Positions 36,556 through 48,517 of a DNA stretch of 64,000 bases are shown here, piece by piece. The stretch is taken from positions 930,001 through 994,000 of the forward strand of contig CAWHVG010000003.1 in the NCBI GenBank assembly GCA_963832725.1, written 5' to 3'. The number at the start of each line of letters is the position of its first letter. The first letter of the stretch is position 1. Source of the stretch: JAEZBP01 sp963832725 (GTDB lineage Bacteria > Myxococcota_A > Polyangia > Polyangiales > Sandaracinaceae). The notes under the pieces are model-generated. The model was not told the DNA's origin. It saw only the letters and a list, made by a program, of their open reading frames with translations, and made no database searches. Made by a program: the position numbers and the translations under genes.

Positions 36556-38223
36556 ATGACGAACACGAGCCCGGTTCGGTTCGTGCCTCTCGGCGGACTC
36601 GGCGAGATTGGCATGAACTGTATGGTGGTCGAGCAGGACGGAACCCGCGTCCTCATCGACTGCGGGCTCGCGTTCGACGGCCGCGGGCTCGGCATCGACG
36701 TGCTGCACGCCGATTTTCGCTGGCTCTTGGAGGAGCCCGAGCGCCTCGCCGCGGTGCTGGTCACCCACGGCCATGAAGATCACATCGGCGCCCTGCCCTA
36801 TCTGCTCGGCGATTCCGAGGTCCCCATCTACGGGCCTCGCTACGCGATGACGCTAGTCCGGGAGCGTCTCGGCGATCGGGCCTCGCGTTTCGCGCATCTG
36901 TTGAACGTGGTCGCACCGGGCGATCGTTTCCGCGCCGGGCCCTTCGAGGTCGAGCCCTATCGCGTGACCCACTCGATGCCGGACTGCACGGGGTTGATCC
37001 TCCGCACCGCGCAGGGCGTGGTCGTCCACTCCGGCGACTTCAAGATCGACGAGGCGCCCACCGACGGCGAGCACTTCGACCGCGCGCGCCTGGCCCGGCT
37101 GCGCGACGAGGAGGGCGTCCGCCTGCTCCTCAGCGACTCCACCAACGCCGTCGCCGGCGGCGCCTCCGGTGGAGAGCAGCTGGTGGCCGATCGCCTGGAG
37201 GAGCTGATACGCGAAGCGCCGCACCGCGTCATCGTCAGCCTCTTCGCCTCCAACGTGCACCGCATCCGCGCGCTGGCGAAGGCCGCAGCCCGCACCGGCC
37301 GCAAGCTCTGCCTGCTCGGCCGCTCACTCGACATGCACGCCCGCCTGGCCGAGGAGACCGGCTACCTGCCCAATCTCTCGGACCTGCGCATCCCCCGCGA
37401 GATGGCCCGGCAGGTCGCACGGGACCGACTGCTAATCCTCGCCACCGGCACCCAGGGCGAAGAGCCCGCCGCCCTCTCGCGCCTGGCGAACGACACGCAC
37501 CCCGAGCTCACACTCGAGCCCGGGGACCGAGTCATCCACTCGGCGCGGATCATTCCGGGCAACGAGCGGCCGGTCTACCGCCTCATCAACACCCTCGAGC
37601 GGCGCGGCGTCGAGGTGCTGTGGGCGCGCATCGAGCCGGGCATCCACGTCAGCGGGCACGCCCACCGCGACGAGCAGCGGGAGCTCATCGAGCTTTGCCG
37701 ACCGAGCTCGTTCCTGCCCGTCCACGGGACGTACCTGCACATGAAGCGTCACGCCGAGATCGCGCGGTCGGTCGGCGTGTCGGACGTTCTCACCACCGAA
37801 AACGGCACCGTCGTCGAGCTCGGTCCCGACGGCCTCTCCCACGCGGAGACGGTCCCGACCGGCCGCATCCACCGCGAGCGGGGCAACCCCGTGGCGGAGC
37901 GGGTCATCCGCGACCGCGCACTCCTGGCCGAGCTCGGCGTAGCCGTGATCACGGTCATGGTGAATCGCCTGGGTCGCCCGGTCGGCTCCTGCGATCTCTT
38001 GACCCGCGGCATCCTGCACGAGGACGAGTGCCAGCCCCTGCTCGACGATGCGTGCGACTGGGTCTTCCGCGCGCTCGAAAACAGACGCTGGGTCGTGGAC
38101 CGGCCGACCGAAGACGATCTGGAGCTCGAAGCAAAACGGGCCCTCAAGCGTTTCTTCGCCCGGCGCCTCCGGAAGAAGCCGCTGTGCTACGCCGTGGTGC
38201 TGACCGTCCCGAGCGCGCACTGA
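36556..38223 (+). CDS. rnj: Ribonuclease J
   Basis: Metallo-beta-lactamase/beta-CASP RNase with 5'-3' exo- and endonuclease activity in RNA maturation and decay. The product has 555 residues from ATG 36556. It starts VRFVPLGGLGEIGMNCMVVE, has the zinc motif HGHEDHIG (71-78), and the beta-CASP motifs SDSTNA, FASNVHR and ...HVSGHAHRDEQ, with VHGTYLH before the C-terminal domain. All metal ligands are present. It is divergent from the large outer-membrane protein gene. Confidence 0.95.
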   Translation: MTNTSPVRFVPLGGLGEIGMNCMVVEQDGTRVLIDCGLAFDGRGLGIDVLHADFRWLLEEPERLAAVLVTHGHEDHIGALPYLLGDSEVPIYGPRYAMTLVRERLGDRASRFAHLLNVVAPGDRFRAGPFEVEPYRVTHSMPDCTGLILRTAQGVVVHSGDFKIDEAPTDGEHFDRARLARLRDEEGVRLLLSDSTNAVAGGASGGEQLVADRLEELIREAPHRVIVSLFASNVHRIRALAKAAARTGRKLCLLGRSLDMHARLAEETGYLPNLSDLRIPREMARQVARDRLLILATGTQGEEPAALSRLANDTHPELTLEPGDRVIHSARIIPGNERPVYRLINTLERRGVEVLWARIEPGIHVSGHAHRDEQRELIELCRPSSFLPVHGTYLHMKRHAEIARSVGVSDVLTTENGTVVELGPDGLSHAETVPTGRIHRERGNPVAERVIRDRALLAELGVAVITVMVNRLGRPVGSCDLLTRGILHEDECQPLLDDACDWVFRALENRRWVVDRPTEDDLELEAKRALKRFFARRLRKKPLCYAVVLTVPSAH

Positions 38224-38355
38224 GGGTCCGCAGCCAGATCTCCCGTCGCGCTACCGATGATCCGGGCCCGCGGCGTCGCTGCGCCCGCCCCATCGAGGCT
38301 GGACCGTCTCGATCAAGGTCCGATTTCACGACAGACCTCGAGCGCACCGAGCCCC

Positions 38356-39705
38356 GTGGACCACCGCATCCCGCACCACCGCATCCCGATCGTCCTCGCC
38401 TTGTTGGCGGCCTCCTGCGGGAGCTCCGTCCACGCACCTCCAGCGCCCCCGCACACGCCCGAGCCCGCCGTCGCGCCCGAGCCCGCTCCCGCCGACGAGG
38501 TGCCCGGACGCCGGCCCACGGCCGCGGAAGAGCGAGCGATTGGCCGGCTCTTGGACATCGCCGAGCGGATCCGGGGCCTGCGCTTCGTCCGTCCCGTTCC
38601 CTTCCGCATCCAGAGCCGCGACGTCATCACCGACTTCGTCCGTAGCAAGATCGATGCGGAGGAGCTGGAGCGATCCCGCGTGTTCTACGTCGGGCTCGGT
38701 CTGCTCGATCCGGATCTCGACATCCACGAGCTCTTGGTCCGGGTCCTCGGCGAGCAGATCGTGGGCTACGACGATCCCGAACAGGGGCTGATGGTGCTCC
38801 GGGAAGACGTGACCGAGCACCTCGAGAGCGGCGGCGGCCACGAGCAGGAGCTCGGTGAGGCCGAGATGGTCATCGTCCACGAGCTGGTCCACGCGCTCCA
38901 GGACCAGCGCCTCGGTCTCGGCGAGCAATACGACGCGGAGCGCAGTATCGACGCTGACAACGCGTTCGCATCCCTGGTCGAGGGCGACGCCACCCTGGCG
39001 ATGATCGGCCACATGGCCGGCGGCGAGCGCGGCCTGCGCCGGATCACCCGGAACACGGACCTCCTACGGATGCTGATCCGCAGCAACCCGCAGTCGGTTC
39101 AGGGCCAGGAGATCGAGAGCGCGCCGCCCATCGTCCGCATCCCCCTCGCCTCACGCTACCTGGACGGGCTGGTCTTCTGCGCGACGCTTCACGGCGCCGG
39201 GGGCTGGGCCGGCGTCGACCGGGCCCACGCCCATCCGCCGACCTCGACCGAGCAGGTACTGCATCCGGAGCGATACATCGCCAACGAGCAGCCGATCGAG
39301 ATCGAGCTGCCCGCGCTGCCCGCGCTGACGGACGCCGGCTGGGCGCCGCACGAGGAGGACACCCTCGGCGAGCTCGAGATGAGCATCTACTTCGGGCTCG
39401 GCCGATCCGGCGACCGCGACGAGCGCGCGGCCGAGGGCTGGGGCGGCGATCGGTTGCGGGTGTACCGCAACGATGGCGGCGACACGGCCGTGGTGTGGTT
39501 CACCGTCTGGGACGACGAGAACGAAGCCCGTGAAGCGGAGGCGGCCGCCCGCGCCGTGGCGGCGCAGATGCCGGGCGATCGGGTCGAATCACAGCGGGTC
39601 GAGCGGACGGGCCCCGCCCTGCTGATCATCCGCGATCTCCCGCCGGCGCAGCACGCCGCGGTCCTTGCGGAGTTCGGGCGCTTCGCCACGGGGCGAGCAC
39701 GTTGA
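38356..39705 (+). CDS. Lipoprotein with HExxH metallopeptidase-like motif
   Basis: A GTG at 38356 gives a lipoprotein signal with lipobox LAASC, then a Pro/Glu-rich spacer; the product has 449 residues. EMVIVHELVHALQDQ carries a zincin motif (H175, E176, H179). LVEGDATLAM about 35 residues later may supply a third ligand glutamate. I do not recognise the peptidase family; the fold around the motif resembles uncharacterised myxobacterial lipoproteins. A proteolytic role at the cell surface or in the periplasm is inferred from the motif only. Confidence 0.65.
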   Translation: MDHRIPHHRIPIVLALLAASCGSSVHAPPAPPHTPEPAVAPEPAPADEVPGRRPTAAEERAIGRLLDIAERIRGLRFVRPVPFRIQSRDVITDFVRSKIDAEELERSRVFYVGLGLLDPDLDIHELLVRVLGEQIVGYDDPEQGLMVLREDVTEHLESGGGHEQELGEAEMVIVHELVHALQDQRLGLGEQYDAERSIDADNAFASLVEGDATLAMIGHMAGGERGLRRITRNTDLLRMLIRSNPQSVQGQEIESAPPIVRIPLASRYLDGLVFCATLHGAGGWAGVDRAHAHPPTSTEQVLHPERYIANEQPIEIELPALPALTDAGWAPHEEDTLGELEMSIYFGLGRSGDRDERAAEGWGGDRLRVYRNDGGDTAVVWFTVWDDENEAREAEAAARAVAAQMPGDRVESQRVERTGPALLIIRDLPPAQHAAVLAEFGRFATGRAR

Positions 39706-39747
39706 GCGAGCGCACGCGCGCAGCCGCGCTTCCCGCATGCACCGAGC

Positions 39748-39776
39748 TTGACGTGCCTAGGAGGCAAGGCTAGGAA
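39748..39776 (+). promoter_or_regulatory. Predicted tig promoter (TTGACG-N17-TAGGAA)
   Basis: TTGACG 39748-39753 and TAGGAA 39771-39776 are 17 bp apart. The leader to the tig start would be about 105 nt. Confidence 0.5.
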
Positions 39777-39888
39777 CCGCATTCTCGCCGCACGGGAGGG
39801 GCAAGAGCGCACAGGCGCTCCTGGTCGCCTCGCTGCCCCGTTGCGTCGTTCGACCGTCATGCCCGAGCCGAGGAGGCTCTGCTCCCCT

Positions 39889-41211
39889 ATGCAGTCGCAG
39901 GTGCACGAGATCGATCCGGTCACCGTCGAGGTCGAGGTGGAGGTCCCGTGGGACCGCATCCAGAAGGGGCTCGACGCCGGATACGGAAGACTTCAGAAGA
40001 CCGCGAAAGTACGCGGCTTTCGGCCCGGCAAAGTGCCGCGCAACGTGGTCAAGCAGCTCTTCGGCCCACAGGTCCGCAGCGAGGTCGCCGCGAACCTGGT
40101 CGAGCAGGGCATCCTCGAAGCGGTGACCCAGCACGAGCTGCCGGTCGTGGCCTCTCCGCGGATCGACGACCTCCCGATCATCGAGGAGGGCTCCCCTCTC
40201 TCGTTCAAGGCAACCCTCGAGATCCGGCCCAAGGTCGAGCGCGTCGAGGCGGAAGGCCTCGAGATCCAGCGCCCGCGCGCCGAGGTCAAGGACGAGGACG
40301 TCGACGCCGAGATCGAGCAGCTGCGCGAAAAGCACGCCGAGATCGAGACGCCCGATCCGATGCGGCCCGCTCAGGCAGGCGACCTGCTCACGATCGACTA
40401 CGCGGTCGAGATCGACGCCGAGGAGAAGCCCGACATGGCCGCCACGGAGCGGGTCGTCGAGCTCGGCGGCGGGCGGCTCCTGCCCGAGTTCGAGGAAGGC
40501 CTGACCGGCAAGCAGCCGGGCGAAGAGGCCGAGATCCGCATCGCGTACGGCGACGAGGTGCAGTCGGAGGAGCTCAAGAACAAGCGCGCCCTCTTCAAGG
40601 TGACGGTGCGCGAGCTGCGCGCGAAGGTCCTTCCGGAGCTCGACGACGAGCTGGCCCAGACGGCCTCGGAGCACGAGACGCTGGCCGACCTGCGGACAGA
40701 GATCCGCGGCCAGCTCGAGAAGCAGGCCAAGGAGCGCGCCGAGAGCGTGGTCCGCGAGCAGTTGGTGGAGAAGCTGGTCGACAAGAACCCGATCCCGGTC
40801 CCGCCCTCGCTGGTCGCCCAGCAGGAGCAGGCCATGCACCAGGAGCTCTCGTTCCTGATGCAGATGGCCGGCCCGGCCGGCGGCGAGCTCACCGAGCTCA
40901 CCAAGACGTTCAAGGCGCAGGCCGAGAAGAAGGTCCGCGCGGCCCTTTTGATGGGTGCCCTCGCTCAGCAGGAGTCCATCGCGGTCGAGCCGGAGGAGGT
41001 CGACGCGCGCCTGGCCGAGATCGCGGAGCAGACCGGCAAGCACATCGCCAAGGTGCGGGTCGAATACGCCGGCGAGCGGCGCGAGTCGCTCGAGAACAAG
41101 CTCCTCGAGGACAAGCTGCTCGACTACATCTTGGCCCGGGCTACAGTCACCGAGGCACCCGAAGGGGCGGAGACACCGGCCGAGGAAGCCGAGGCCGGCG
41201 AGGCCGGCTGA
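39889..41211 (+). CDS. tig: Trigger factor
   Basis: Ribosome-bound chaperone with peptidyl-prolyl isomerase activity. The product has 440 residues. The N-terminal ribosome-binding domain includes KVRGFRPGKVPRNVVKQLFG, which covers the conserved GFRxGxxP signature. The PPIase-type domain follows (DLLTIDYAVEID, EFEEGLTGKQPGEEAEI), then the long helical C-domain. AGGAGG lies 12 nt before the chosen ATG; an ATG at 39859 in the same frame is the alternative. clpP and clpX follow in the usual tig-clpP-clpX-lon order. Confidence 0.95.
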   Translation: MQSQVHEIDPVTVEVEVEVPWDRIQKGLDAGYGRLQKTAKVRGFRPGKVPRNVVKQLFGPQVRSEVAANLVEQGILEAVTQHELPVVASPRIDDLPIIEEGSPLSFKATLEIRPKVERVEAEGLEIQRPRAEVKDEDVDAEIEQLREKHAEIETPDPMRPAQAGDLLTIDYAVEIDAEEKPDMAATERVVELGGGRLLPEFEEGLTGKQPGEEAEIRIAYGDEVQSEELKNKRALFKVTVRELRAKVLPELDDELAQTASEHETLADLRTEIRGQLEKQAKERAESVVREQLVEKLVDKNPIPVPPSLVAQQEQAMHQELSFLMQMAGPAGGELTELTKTFKAQAEKKVRAALLMGALAQQESIAVEPEEVDARLAEIAEQTGKHIAKVRVEYAGERRESLENKLLEDKLLDYILARATVTEAPEGAETPAEEAEAGEAG

Positions 41212-41265
41212 GCGCGACGAATGCGAAACCCGAAGGGGACGGCCGTTGAAGGCGGAGGAGAATCG

Positions 41266-41901
41266 ATGACCGACGTGATGGACCCGCGCGCCTACATTCC
41301 GATGCCGAGCATCATCGAGACGACCCACCGCGGTGAGCGCGTGTGGGACATCTGGACGCGGCTCCTCCGCGACCGGATCGTCTTCCTCGGCACCGAGGTG
41401 AACGACGACGTCGCGAACATCATCATCGGCCAGCTCCTCATCCTCGAGGGCGAGGATCCCGACAAGGAGATCACCCTCTACATCAACAGCCCCGGCGGCG
41501 TGATCACGGCCGGCCTCGCCATCTACGACACCATGCAGTACATCCGCTGCCCCGTGTCCACGGTGTGCCTCGGCCAGGCCGCCTCCATGGCCGCGTGGCT
41601 GCTCGCGGCCGGCACCCACGGCCGGCGGCGCTGCCTGCCGAACAGCAGGGTGATGATCCACCAGCCGCTGGCAGGCGTCCGCGGACAGGCGTCGGACATC
41701 GAGATCCACGCGCGGGAGATCATCCAGCTCCGCCAGCGCATGAACGAGATCCTCTCGCGCCACACCGGCCAGTCGGTGGACCAGATCAAGAGCGACACGG
41801 AGCGCGACCGCTTCCTGTCGGCGCACGAGGCGCTCGAGTACGGCATCATCGACGAGGTCATCCACCCCCGCTCGGGCGAGCTGACCGAGGTCAAGAAGTA
41901 G
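41266..41901 (+). CDS. clpP: ATP-dependent Clp protease proteolytic subunit
   Basis: Serine protease that forms the ClpXP chamber with the ATPase encoded next. The 211-residue product starts at the ATG after GGAGGAG. The catalytic serine is S107 in GQAASMAAW and the histidine is H132 in MIHQPL. The segment before the histidine, THGRRRCLPNSR, carries extra Arg residues and a Cys compared with the usual GKRFSLPNSR. Substrate-channel and handle regions look normal. Confidence 0.96.
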   Translation: MTDVMDPRAYIPMPSIIETTHRGERVWDIWTRLLRDRIVFLGTEVNDDVANIIIGQLLILEGEDPDKEITLYINSPGGVITAGLAIYDTMQYIRCPVSTVCLGQAASMAAWLLAAGTHGRRRCLPNSRVMIHQPLAGVRGQASDIEIHAREIIQLRQRMNEILSRHTGQSVDQIKSDTERDRFLSAHEALEYGIIDEVIHPRSGELTEVKK

Positions 41902-41945
41902 CGGTCTGGCAAGCTTTTTCGAAGAATTTCGGGGAGTGGGGAAGG

Positions 41946-41974
41946 TTGCCCGGCCACAGTCCCGGGTTTAGAGT
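41946..41974 (+). promoter_or_regulatory. Predicted clpX promoter (TTGCCC-N17-TAGAGT)
   Basis: TTGCCC 41946-41951 and TAGAGT 41969-41974 lie 17 bp apart in the 156-bp clpP-clpX interval. It suggests clpX can be expressed separately. Confidence 0.4.
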
Positions 41975-42057
41975 CATCGGAGCCGAGGCAGGCACGTCCG
42001 GCGTGCCTACCTTGCATAGTCGTGGGAGGCCGTGAGCCTCCGCAACGGGGTAAGGGC

Positions 42058-43311
42058 GTGGATCGAAGGCGCGACGACGGACACGGCAACTTGCAGTGTT
42101 CCTTCTGCGGCAAGTCGCAGAAGGAAGTGAAGAAGCTCATCGCGGGCCCCACGGTCTACATCTGCGACGAGTGCATCGGCCTCTGCAACGACATCATCGC
42201 CGAGGAGGTGGACCGCGAGGACTCGTTCTCGACCGGCACGCCGCTTCCCAAACCGGCGGAGATCAAGACAATCCTCGACGAGTACGTGATCGGCCAGGAC
42301 CGCGCGAAGAAGGTCCTCTCGGTCGCGGTACACAACCACTACAAGCGGATCGACTCGCGGGTGGCGGCGGACGACGTCGAGCTGCAAAAGTCGAACATCC
42401 TGCTCCTCGGGCCCACCGGCTCGGGCAAGACGCTGCTGGCGCAGACGCTGGCGCGCATCCTCAACGTCCCCTTCGCCATCGCGGACGCCACGACGCTGAC
42501 CGAAGCGGGCTACGTCGGCGAAGACGTCGAGAACATCATCGTCCAGCTCCTGCAGAACGCCGACCACGACGTCGAGCGGGCCCAGCGCGGCATCGTCTAT
42601 ATCGACGAGATCGACAAGATCGCGCGCAAGGGTGACAACCCGTCCATCACTCGGGACGTCAGCGGCGAGGGCGTGCAGCAGGCCCTGCTCAAGATCATCG
42701 AGGGCACGGTCGCCAACGTGCCGCCCAAGGGCGGCCGCAAGCACCCGCAGCAGGACTTCCTGCAGATCGACACGACGAACATCCTCTTCATCTGCGGTGG
42801 CGCGTTCGTCGGGCTCGAGCAGATCATCGAGCAGCGCGTCGGGCAGCGGAGCCTCGGGTTCGGAGCCGAGATCACCAGCCGCAAGGAGAAGAAGATCGGC
42901 GAGATCCTCACCTCCGTGCAGCCGGAGGACCTGATCCGCGCCGGGCTCATCCCGGAGTTCGTCGGCCGCCTCCCCGTCGTGGCCACGCTCCACGAGCTGA
43001 ACGAGGACGCGCTCATCGACATCCTCACGAAGCCGAAGAACGCGCTGATCAAGCAGTTCCGCAAGCTCTTCGAGATGGACGGCGTGAAGCTCAAGTTCAC
43101 GCACGGCGCCCTCAAGGCGGTGGCGACCGAGGCGCTCAAGCGCAACGCCGGCGCCCGCGGCCTGCGCGCCATCCTCGAGAACTCGATGCTCGACATCATG
43201 TACGACGTCCCCGGCCACGAAGGCATCAAGGAGGTCGTCGTGAACGAGGACGTGGTCGTCCGCGGCGAGAAGCCCCTCATCGTCTACGAGAAGGAAGCCG
43301 GCCTCGCGTGA
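42058..43311 (+). CDS. clpX: ATP-dependent Clp protease ATP-binding subunit
   Basis: Unfoldase that recognises substrates and feeds ClpP. The product has 417 residues from GTG 42058 with GGGGTAAGG upstream. The zinc-binding domain has C14, C17, C36 and C39. Walker A is GPTGSGKT, Walker B is IVYIDEIDKI, and the sensor and RKH-type pore regions follow. The IGF-type ClpP-binding loop appears as LGFGAE. The length is typical. Confidence 0.96.
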   Translation: MDRRRDDGHGNLQCSFCGKSQKEVKKLIAGPTVYICDECIGLCNDIIAEEVDREDSFSTGTPLPKPAEIKTILDEYVIGQDRAKKVLSVAVHNHYKRIDSRVAADDVELQKSNILLLGPTGSGKTLLAQTLARILNVPFAIADATTLTEAGYVGEDVENIIVQLLQNADHDVERAQRGIVYIDEIDKIARKGDNPSITRDVSGEGVQQALLKIIEGTVANVPPKGGRKHPQQDFLQIDTTNILFICGGAFVGLEQIIEQRVGQRSLGFGAEITSRKEKKIGEILTSVQPEDLIRAGLIPEFVGRLPVVATLHELNEDALIDILTKPKNALIKQFRKLFEMDGVKLKFTHGALKAVATEALKRNAGARGLRAILENSMLDIMYDVPGHEGIKEVVVNEDVVVRGEKPLIVYEKEAGLA

Positions 43312-43376
43312 CCACGTAGGCTTCGGCCGCGCCCAGTCTGCCCGATCGTCGCGCGTTGCGACGGAGACCTTCGACG

Positions 43377-45857
<2,481 letters not shown>

Positions 45858-45871
45858 CTCACAGCGCACCG

Positions 45872-45900
45872 TTGTACGCGCGGCGCGCCTGCGCTATCTG
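45872..45900 (+). promoter_or_regulatory. Predicted tRNA-Val promoter (TTGTAC-N17-TATCTG)
   Basis: TTGTAC 45872-45877 and TATCTG 45895-45900 are 17 bp apart, and the -10 ends 15 bp before the tRNA, as expected for a tRNA promoter. Confidence 0.5.
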
Positions 45901-45915
45901 AGCGCGCCACCATCG

Positions 45916-45988
45916 GGGCGGGTAGCTCAGTCGGTAGAGCAACGGTTTTACACACCGTCGGTCGCAGGTTCGAACCCTGTCCCGCCCA
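45916..45988 (+). tRNA. tRNA-Val (anticodon UAC)
   Basis: A complete cloverleaf. The acceptor stem is GGGCGGG (45916-45922) with CCCGCCC (45981-45987), and the discriminator is A45988. The D-stem is GCTC/GAGC. The anticodon stem is ACGGT/ACCGT around TTTACAC with anticodon TAC at 45949-45951. The T-arm is GCAGG-TTCGAAC-CCTGT. The CCA end is not encoded. Confidence 0.97.
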
Positions 45989-46013
45989 TTCGCCTCCAGG
46001 CGAGGCCCGCGAA

Positions 46014-46034
46014 CAAGTGAACGAGGTTCACTTG
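46014..46034. promoter_or_regulatory. Perfect 9-bp palindrome downstream of tRNA-Val
   Basis: CAAGTGAAC-GAG-GTTCACTTG is a perfect inverted repeat with a 3-nt centre. No T-run follows, so it may be a processing hairpin, a weak terminator, or a protein-binding operator for the gene at 46284. The rest of the 45989-46283 gap shows no gene. Confidence 0.4.
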
Positions 46035-46283
46035 CGGCCCCGGCCCACGGAGCATCCGGTCTCTGCGGCGCATGCCTGCCGACCCCAGAAGCTAGGGGTG
46101 CCCCATCACGCGCCGGGTGACGAACGTTCTGTCGTTCGTTCGTCGCGCGGTGCTGAGCCCACCCCGTCCGCGGCAGCGCGGGCACCCACAGCGAGCCCTC
46201 GAAACCCGCGAAGCGGGCCGACGAAGCGGAGATGACGCACGGAACGATGCGAGAGAAGACATTCTTTCGCTACTCTTGCCGCC

Positions 46284-48338
46284 ATGCGCGCCCTTCGCCC
46301 CACGCTCTCGTTCATCCTCCTCTTCGGCTGCGGCCCTGCCGCGCCCTCCGCCGACGGTGGCGCCGACGCCGCCACGGCGGACGCCGGCCCGCCCGACGCC
46401 GGCCCGGCCTACCCTTCGCAGTGCGAGAACATCAACCCGGCGGACTGCTTGCTGCCCTGGCCGTCGAGCTTTTTCATGACGGACGACAGCTCCACCGCCA
46501 CCGGCCGGCGCATCGACATCGCGATGGACGCGACGCCGGTGAACGCGCGCCACCGGCACGTGGACCCGGCGCAGCTCAACCGCTTCGACGGCTTCAGCCC
46601 GGACCCGGTCATCATGACCGCCTACCCCGGCGAGGTGGATCCGGCGACGCTCAACGACGAGAACGCGATCGACGCGACCCTCGACGCCGGCTCGACGACG
46701 CTGCTGATCGACGCCGAGAGCGGCGATTTGGTGCCGCACTTCGCCGAGCTCGACACCTGGCCCGAGACCGATCCGGCGCACGCGCCGCTCTACATCCGCC
46801 CCGCCGTGCGACTCGCGGAAGGCCATCGCTACGTGGTGGCGGTCAAGGGCGTCCAGTACACGGACGGGAGCGCCGTCGAGGCCTCCACCTATTTCGCCGC
46901 GCTCCGCGACGGAACGCCGCTCGAGGGCAGCGACGTCGAGGACCGGCGCGCACACTTCGAGGACATCTTCTCGATCCTCGACGGCGCCGGGGTGACGCGG
47001 AGCGACGTGATCGAGGCCTGGGACTTCGAGACGGCGAGCGGTGAGATGCTCTGGGGCGATCTGATCGCGATGCGCGACGACGCCCTCGGCAGCGGCACCG
47101 CCGGCGACTTCGGCCGCGCAACCGAGCGCGGCCTCGGGTGCACGGTCACCAACGTCCACGAGGGCGCTGACGCGGACGCGAACATCTATCGCTGGGTGGA
47201 GGGCACCGTCACCGTCCCGCTCTACCTCAACGGCACCGACCCGACCTCGATCGACGAGTCGAGCCTGCACCGCGGCTCGGACGGCACGCCGACGGCCAAC
47301 GGCACGGCCGAGGTGCCTTTCTTGGCGCAGATCCCCGTCAGCCTGGCCACCGACGTGGCGGCCGGCGGCGCGCCTGGGAGGCTCGAGGTCTACGGCCACG
47401 GGCTCTTCGGCAGCGCGGGCGAGATCCAGTCGGGGTGGCACCGCGACCACCAGAACCGCCTGAAGGTCGTGTCCGTCGCCGTCGACTGGTGGGGGATGAG
47501 CGGCGACGACGTGGGGCGCGTGACCACCAGCCTGCTCGACTTCAGCTCGTTCTACACCACCGGTGAGCGCCTCCAGCAGGGCGTCATCAACTTCATGGTG
47601 CTCGCCCGCTCCTTCAAGGGCGTGTGCTCGGAGCTGCCCGAGATGCAGGTGGACCTCGACGACGGCAGCGGCACGGCCCCGGCGATCGACACCAGCGCCG
47701 CCTACTACTACGGCAACAGCCAGGGCGGGATCATGGGCGGCGTCGTGGCCGGCGTGGCGGTCGACATCGAGCGCTTCGCGCTGGGCGTCGGCGGCATGAG
47801 CTACCCGCTGCTGATCAAGCGCTCCGGCGACTGGCGGACCTTCGACGCGCTGATGAGCTCGGGCTACCGCGACCCCTTCATCCGCAACCTGCTGCTCTCG
47901 ACCAGCTCGAACCTCTGGGACGTCGCAGAGCCCGCGACCTACGCGCCGCACCTGATCCACGATCCGCTCCCCAACACGCCTGCCAAGCACATCCTGCTGC
48001 AGATCGGCATCGGCGACTCGCAGGTGCCGAACGTCGGCTCCGCGCTGGAGGCCCGCACCATCGGGATGCCCTACGTCACGCCCTCCCCGTGGGATCCCTG
48101 GGGCCTCGACAGCACGACCGCCCCGCCCGCCGACGGCTCCACGCTGGACTCGGCGCTGGTCATCTATCACATCCCCGGCGCCGACATGCTGCCGGCCGGA
48201 ACCCGCGATCCAAGCGCGGACAGCCCGGCCCACGAGGGCGTCCGGCGCTCCACGGCGGCGATGGATCAGATCGACGCGTTCTGGCATCCCGACGGGCAAA
48301 TCACGCAGACCTGCGACGGGATCTGCGACCCGACCTGA
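46284..48338 (+). CDS. Exported lipoprotein with alpha/beta-hydrolase-like core
   Basis: A 684-residue protein with lipobox FILLFGC, then a DAG-type spacer and a Cys-containing segment (CENINPADCLLPWPSSFF) typical of large myxobacterial lipases and hydrolases. The second half has GHGLFGSAGE (oxyanion-type HG) and a nucleophile-elbow-like GNSQGGIMGG near residue 478. A late histidine (HEGVRRST) lies in the position expected for a catalytic His. It resembles bacterial lipase-like lipoproteins, but the exact family and substrate are unknown. A strong terminator follows at 48405. Confidence 0.7.
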   Translation: MRALRPTLSFILLFGCGPAAPSADGGADAATADAGPPDAGPAYPSQCENINPADCLLPWPSSFFMTDDSSTATGRRIDIAMDATPVNARHRHVDPAQLNRFDGFSPDPVIMTAYPGEVDPATLNDENAIDATLDAGSTTLLIDAESGDLVPHFAELDTWPETDPAHAPLYIRPAVRLAEGHRYVVAVKGVQYTDGSAVEASTYFAALRDGTPLEGSDVEDRRAHFEDIFSILDGAGVTRSDVIEAWDFETASGEMLWGDLIAMRDDALGSGTAGDFGRATERGLGCTVTNVHEGADADANIYRWVEGTVTVPLYLNGTDPTSIDESSLHRGSDGTPTANGTAEVPFLAQIPVSLATDVAAGGAPGRLEVYGHGLFGSAGEIQSGWHRDHQNRLKVVSVAVDWWGMSGDDVGRVTTSLLDFSSFYTTGERLQQGVINFMVLARSFKGVCSELPEMQVDLDDGSGTAPAIDTSAAYYYGNSQGGIMGGVVAGVAVDIERFALGVGGMSYPLLIKRSGDWRTFDALMSSGYRDPFIRNLLLSTSSNLWDVAEPATYAPHLIHDPLPNTPAKHILLQIGIGDSQVPNVGSALEARTIGMPYVTPSPWDPWGLDSTTAPPADGSTLDSALVIYHIPGADMLPAGTRDPSADSPAHEGVRRSTAAMDQIDAFWHPDGQITQTCDGICDPT

Positions 48339-48404
48339 GTCTCTCGCGCGAGGTGCTCGGCCCCCCGCCAGCGCCTTCACGAATCTTCACACGAGCGCGC
48401 TTGC

Positions 48405-48451
48405 CACCCCTTCGAACCGGCACCAAACCGGGGCGAAGGGGTGTTTCGTTT
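48405..48451 (+). terminator. Rho-independent terminator
   Basis: CACCCCTTCG (48405-48414) pairs perfectly with CGAAGGGGTG (48434-48443). An inner CCGG/CCGG stem extends it, and TTTCGTTT follows directly. It ends transcription from the lipoprotein gene and insulates the TetR-efflux operon. Confidence 0.75.
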
Positions 48452-48498
48452 CCGACTTGCGCGCGGACGAACAGGGCGATACGAAACGCCGGCTCCGG

Positions 48499-48517
48499 CT
48501 GACTGACCGTCAGTCAG
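48499..48517. promoter_or_regulatory. TetR-type operator palindrome
   Basis: CTGACTGAC-C-GTCAGTCAG is a perfect 19-bp palindrome with a one-base centre, of the TGACTGACNGTCAGTCA class bound by many TetR repressors. It lies 150 bp before the TetR gene that heads the efflux operon, so autorepression of the whole operon is the natural reading. Confidence 0.75.
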
